Below are positions 4,648-7,067 of a stretch of DNA of 7,067 nucleotides, piece by piece (within the stretch, counting starts at the first letter, position 1; each line of letters begins with the position of its first letter). Under the pieces are notes generated by a model. That model did not search any database, had not been told where the DNA came from, and was given only the letters and a program-made list of their open reading frames with translations. A program made the position numbers and the translations under genes. This DNA comes from Deltaproteobacteria bacterium (lineage in GTDB: Bacteria > Myxococcota > XYA12-FULL-58-9 > JAUUZB01): positions 1 to 7,067 of the forward strand of contig JAUUZB010000184.1 in the NCBI GenBank assembly GCA_030590185.1, in the 5' to 3' direction.

Positions 4648-5760
4648 TCAAGCAGCCTGATTCGCACCCTTCTCAAAGGGCTTAGCGTCCCAGATGGCGC
4701 TGATCTTGTCCTTGGCGTCGCCGAAGTCGCCGTCGCCGATGTCGTCGAAGACGTCGCCGATGGCGCCGCTGTCCTCCGCGTCGATGAAGTCGTCGATTTC
4801 TTGAAGGTCGACGTTGTACTTGTCGTTGCCGATGGTGGTGTGACCGCCGTCGGCGCCCTGGCTGTGGCCAACCGTGATGCCGCCGACCGTTGCGGAGCCC
4901 TTGATGCCGCCGTTGGCGTCGGTGGAGAGGCCGATACCGCTGTCCTCGTCGCCGAGGTGGAGGCCGCCGCTGACCTTGCCGTCCTTGGTGATGCCGATGT
5001 GGTGGCGGCTGTCGCCGTCGCCGCTGCTCAGGGCGAGGCCGTTCTTGCCGACGTTGACGTTGCGGGAGCCGTCGGAGCCGCTCTTGCCTAGGGCGATGCC
5101 GTTTTTGTTGATGCTGAGGTTGCGGGAGCCGTCGCCGTCCTTGTTGCTCAGGGAGAGGCCGTCCTTGCCGACCTTGATCTGGCGGGAGCTGTCGTCGTTG
5201 CTGCTGGCGAGGGTGAGGTTGCCCTTCTTGTCGAGCTTGATCTGGCGCTCGCCGTCCTCGTCCTTCTTGTTCAGGGTGAGGCCGTCCATGTTCGCCTCGA
5301 GGCTGCGGTCCTCGTCGGAGTTGGCGATGGTCAGCTTGGGACCCTTCTTGTCGATCCTGAGGTCGGTGCTGCCGTTGTCGCCCTCGAAGGTCGCGTTGGC
5401 GCCCTTCATGCCCATGTTGAGGTTTACGTCCACGCCCCAGACCTCGAAGTTCAGGCCCGGGCGGGCGCTGGGGCGGGGGGTCAGCTTCTGCTGCTTGGCT
5501 ACCTGCCAGGCGCCGGAGGAGAGGCGCTCGGCACAGCGGGCCACGACGTCGTGGTCGGAGAGGTCCTGGGCGGGGGTCAGGGAGTCCGAACCGAGGCCGG
5601 CGCGCAGGGTGCGCAGGCCAGCCTGGCCGAGGTCGATGCGACGCAGGAAGAACTCGGCCTCGCCGCGGTCATGAAAGCGCTCGGCGCCGTCGATGGTGCC
5701 GTGGTTCCAACGGTCTTGGATCTGGTAGCTGTCGAGGGCGCCGCGCAGATAACCGTCCAT
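4648..5760 (-). CDS. Uncharacterised protein with seven 20-21-residue repeats, possible beta-solenoid (370 aa)
   Basis: I do not recognise this protein. Residues 1-95 form a non-repetitive, probably helical head (LRRIDLGQAGLRTLRAGLG, DLSDHDVVARCAERLSSGAWQV). Residues about 121-268 form a repeat array: a K-(K/D/N)-G turn recurs with its glycine at 140, 160, 180, 201, 221, 241 and 261, followed by a short alternating strand such as LSLSN or LALSS, then an Asp/Gly/Ser-rich turn, then R-(Q/N)-x-x-(I/V) strand residues. Two short strands and two polar turns per 20 residues suit a beta-solenoid or a stacked-hairpin fibre. Residues 270-315 are Gly-rich with a looser pattern, and 316-350 are strongly acidic (EIDDFIDAED, DVFDDIGDGD), possibly metal-binding. 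No signal peptide or membrane segment is seen, so it is cytoplasmic or exported by a route not visible here. A TGAGGT ribosome site (5766-5771) lies 5 nt before the ATG, supporting this start. Confidence 0.85.
   Translation of the reverse strand: MDGYLRGALDSYQIQDRWNHGTIDGAERFHDRGEAEFFLRRIDLGQAGLRTLRAGLGSDSLTPAQDLSDHDVVARCAERLSSGAWQVAKQQKLTPRPSARPGLNFEVWGVDVNLNMGMKGANATFEGDNGSTDLRIDKKGPKLTIANSDEDRSLEANMDGLTLNKKDEDGERQIKLDKKGNLTLASSNDDSSRQIKVGKDGLSLSNKDGDGSRNLSINKNGIALGKSGSDGSRNVNVGKNGLALSSGDGDSRHHIGITKDGKVSGGLHLGDEDSGIGLSTDANGGIKGSATVGGITVGHSQGADGGHTTIGNDKYNVDLQEIDDFIDAEDSGAIGDVFDDIGDGDFGDAKDKISAIWDAKPFEKGANQAA
4957..5400 (-). repeat. In-frame 60-63-bp repeat array within the repeat-protein gene
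   Basis: DNA between these positions shows a roughly 60-bp period matching the 20-residue protein repeat. Neighbouring units around 5020-5260 are clearly similar at base level (for example the recurring plus-strand segments ctcagg-gaggccgt and ttgcgggagccgtc), while the outer units have diverged. Unit length varies by a single codon, keeping the frame. Confidence 0.75.
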
Positions 5761-6039
5761 GGTGAACCTCAGTCAAACAGAAGCGATTCAAGAAGGGTGG
5801 GGCGAAGCCCCGGGGCACCCGATTTCTGGTGGTCCTCAGGTGTACCTAGACATACACGGGGGGCCAAAAAACGGTTGCGTGAATCGACCGAACTATTTTG
5901 CCTGGCCCTCTGGGACCCGAATCGTCCCGAAACAGCTTCTGGCTGTACCTAGGGCCATTTTCCTGTATTCTGGCCCGAATGTGGGAGCCCCCACCTGTGC
6001 CGGCAGGTCGCGCGGGAACGATCAAAAAGGAGAGCTACA
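5761..6039. promoter_or_regulatory. Divergent intergenic region between repeat-protein gene and multiheme cytochrome gene
   Basis: This 279-bp region must hold the promoters of both diverging genes, but I find no convincing -35/-10 pair or sigma-54 site. Visible structures are a GGGGC-GAA-GCCCC hairpin (5799-5811), a GGGAC-N7-GTCCC inverted repeat (5912-5928), and the 9-bp direct repeat tgtacctag at 5841-5849 and 5944-5952. Near the cytochrome start, GTGGG-AGC-CCCCAC and ACCTG-TGCCGG-CAGGT could form small hairpins in the leader. The region is less G+C-rich than its flanks around 5870-5970. Any function is unproven. Confidence 0.45.
6027..6034 (+). promoter_or_regulatory. Ribosome binding site favouring the GTG start of the multiheme cytochrome
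   Basis: AAGGAGAG lies 5 nt before GTG at 6040 and 14 nt before the in-frame ATG at 6049. The spacing favours GTG, adding three residues before the signal peptide. Confidence 0.65.
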
Positions 6040-7067
6040 GTGACCGCCATGCCATCCGTTCGCCTCCTCGGCTCCCTGGCCGCAGGCGCCAGCCTCGCGG
6101 CCGTGGTCCTATTCGCGGCCAGCACCGCCGCCGGGCCCTTCACGGACGAGGGCACCCAGCCGCCCCTGAAGAACCGCCTCCGGGACCCCGGCAACTGCGG
6201 CGGCTGCCACGGTGACTATGACGCGGCGAATCATATCGAGCCGTACCCGACCTGGTCCGGGAGCATGATGGCCCAGGCGAGTCGAGACATCATATTCTGG
6301 GCCGCCCTCGACGTGGCCAACAACGACATCCCCGGGGTGGGCGACATGTGCCTGCGCTGCCACGTACCGGTGGGCTGGCTCGACGGCCGCTCGGAGCCGC
6401 CGGACGGCACGGTCGATGGCTGTAGTTTCCTCGGCAAAATGGACGGTACCGACGACGACTACGAAGGCATGACCTGCCACTTCTGCCACCGGATGATGAT
6501 CAACCTCTCGCCGCCCCCGGGGGAGCAGCCGTTCTACATCGAGAACGGCAAGTTCTGGATCGACGACGAGGGCTGCGGTGGCAGTGGTAAACCCTGCCGC
6601 CGCGGGCCGTACGACTATCCCGCCGACGGTGCCAGCGAGCCGCCGCACGAGTGGATCTTCTCCTCGTACCAAGAGGACGGGTTGATCTGCGGCAACTGCC
6701 ACAACGTCACCCACCCGGCTTTCAACCTGATCGTCGACGGCGTCGACACCGGCCAGCCCTTCCCCATCGAGCGCACCTACCGGGAGTGGGTGCTCTCTGA
6801 CTTCGGCGACCCGGGCGCCCTCGACTTTCACACCTGCCAGAACTGCCACATGCCCGACGCCATGGTCGACCCGGCCTATGCCTGCGACCGGGAGGACAAC
6901 AACCACACCGGCGACCTGCCGATCCACGAATTGGCGGGCGGCAGCTCTTGGATGTCGGACGCGCTACGCCAGGAATACCCGGACCTCAACCGGGATGCGG
7001 CATTTTCGGCCACCCGCGACGCCTCCCTGCGCCTGCTGCAAAGCGAGTCGGCGCTCCTCGACCTGAC
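6040..7067 (+). CDS. Exported multiheme cytochrome c, N-terminal 342 residues (3' end outside window)
   Basis: A Sec-type signal peptide is clear: Arg8, then a hydrophobic stretch to about residue 27 and a likely cleavage near ASTAAG. Five CXXCH heme sites follow: CGGCH (53-57), CLRCH (104-108), CHFCH (146-150), CGNCH (217-221) and CQNCH (266-270). Spare histidines H65, H203, H225, H289 and H296 are candidate distal ligands. Between hemes 3 and 4, C179 and C186 lie in a short Gly/Ser loop and may form a disulfide. The stretch NCGGCHGDYD, EPYPTWSGSMMAQASRD, FWAALDVANND, MCLRCHVPVGWLDGR resembles a family of large periplasmic or outer-membrane-associated cytochromes in Myxococcota and Planctomycetes; members often carry additional C-terminal domains. 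Substrate is not known. The frame is open at the window end. It is separated from the nap genes by over 3 kb and lies in its own transcription unit, so a link to nitrate reduction is only possible. Confidence 0.88.
   Translation, partial: MTAMPSVRLLGSLAAGASLAAVVLFAASTAAGPFTDEGTQPPLKNRLRDPGNCGGCHGDYDAANHIEPYPTWSGSMMAQASRDIIFWAALDVANNDIPGVGDMCLRCHVPVGWLDGRSEPPDGTVDGCSFLGKMDGTDDDYEGMTCHFCHRMMINLSPPPGEQPFYIENGKFWIDDEGCGGSGKPCRRGPYDYPADGASEPPHEWIFSSYQEDGLICGNCHNVTHPAFNLIVDGVDTGQPFPIERTYREWVLSDFGDPGALDFHTCQNCHMPDAMVDPAYACDREDNNHTGDLPIHELAGGSSWMSDALRQEYPDLNRDAAFSATRDASLRLLQSESALLDL

Noticed and set aside
4957..5400. Regular 60-bp repeat considered as a CRISPR-like or non-coding tandem array
   Set aside because: The units are in frame, vary mainly in ways that keep the protein pattern, and have no repeat-spacer organisation.
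4874..5674. Plus-strand open frame of 266 codons opposite the repeat-protein gene
   Set aside because: Its Pro/Leu/Arg/Ser-rich repeats mirror the minus-strand repeat; the minus frame has the ribosome site and the ordered repeat pattern.
6109..6927. Minus-strand open frame of 272 codons opposite the multiheme cytochrome
   Set aside because: The plus frame has a ribosome site, a signal peptide and five CXXCH motifs; the minus frame is a Val/Ala/Gly-rich shadow.

Overview
The window is high in G+C (roughly two thirds by eye) and looks chromosomal. Its gene types suggest a Myxococcota or related former deltaproteobacterial genome: a Desulfovibrio-like compact NapA, CXXCH-rich cytochromes, and a lipoprotein carrying a DUF4156-like plus a CsgG/FlgO-like domain. 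This assignment is an inference from family resemblance, not a proven placement.

Layout. (1) Positions 2-2980, plus strand: the end of a periplasmic nitrate reductase operon. It holds the C-terminal 599 residues of NapA, then a NapB-like cytochrome with four CXXCH motifs instead of the usual two and a lipobox, then an unrecognised 194-residue helical protein. The last two genes drift toward a strongly G-over-C composition. (2) Positions 2981-4647: a repeat-bounded accessory segment. A G-tract tandem repeat leads into a 163-bp repeat (3036-3198) whose inverted copy lies at 4369-4531, about 94% identical by hand alignment. Between them are a minus-strand lipoprotein gene (3262-4047) and the wreck of an IS91-family transposase zinc domain (about 4112-4336). 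(3) Positions 4648-5760, minus strand: a 370-residue protein built on a 20-21-residue repeat. (4) Positions 5761-6039: a divergent intergenic region. (5) Positions 6040-7067, plus strand: the exported N-terminal part of a multiheme cytochrome c with five CXXCH motifs so far, running off the window.

How the genes work together. NapA reduces nitrate in the periplasm, and the tetraheme lipoprotein beside it is its likely membrane-anchored electron donor. The third gene may be an assembly or accessory factor, but its sequence does not say so. The second multiheme cytochrome belongs to another unit and may feed or drain electrons elsewhere. The repeat-bounded segment and the repeat protein have no visible link to nitrate respiration.

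The items most worth a second look are the apparent tandem duplication of the NapB diheme module, the pair of 163-bp inverted repeats enclosing a gene cassette with an IS91 relic, and the uncharacterised repeat protein.
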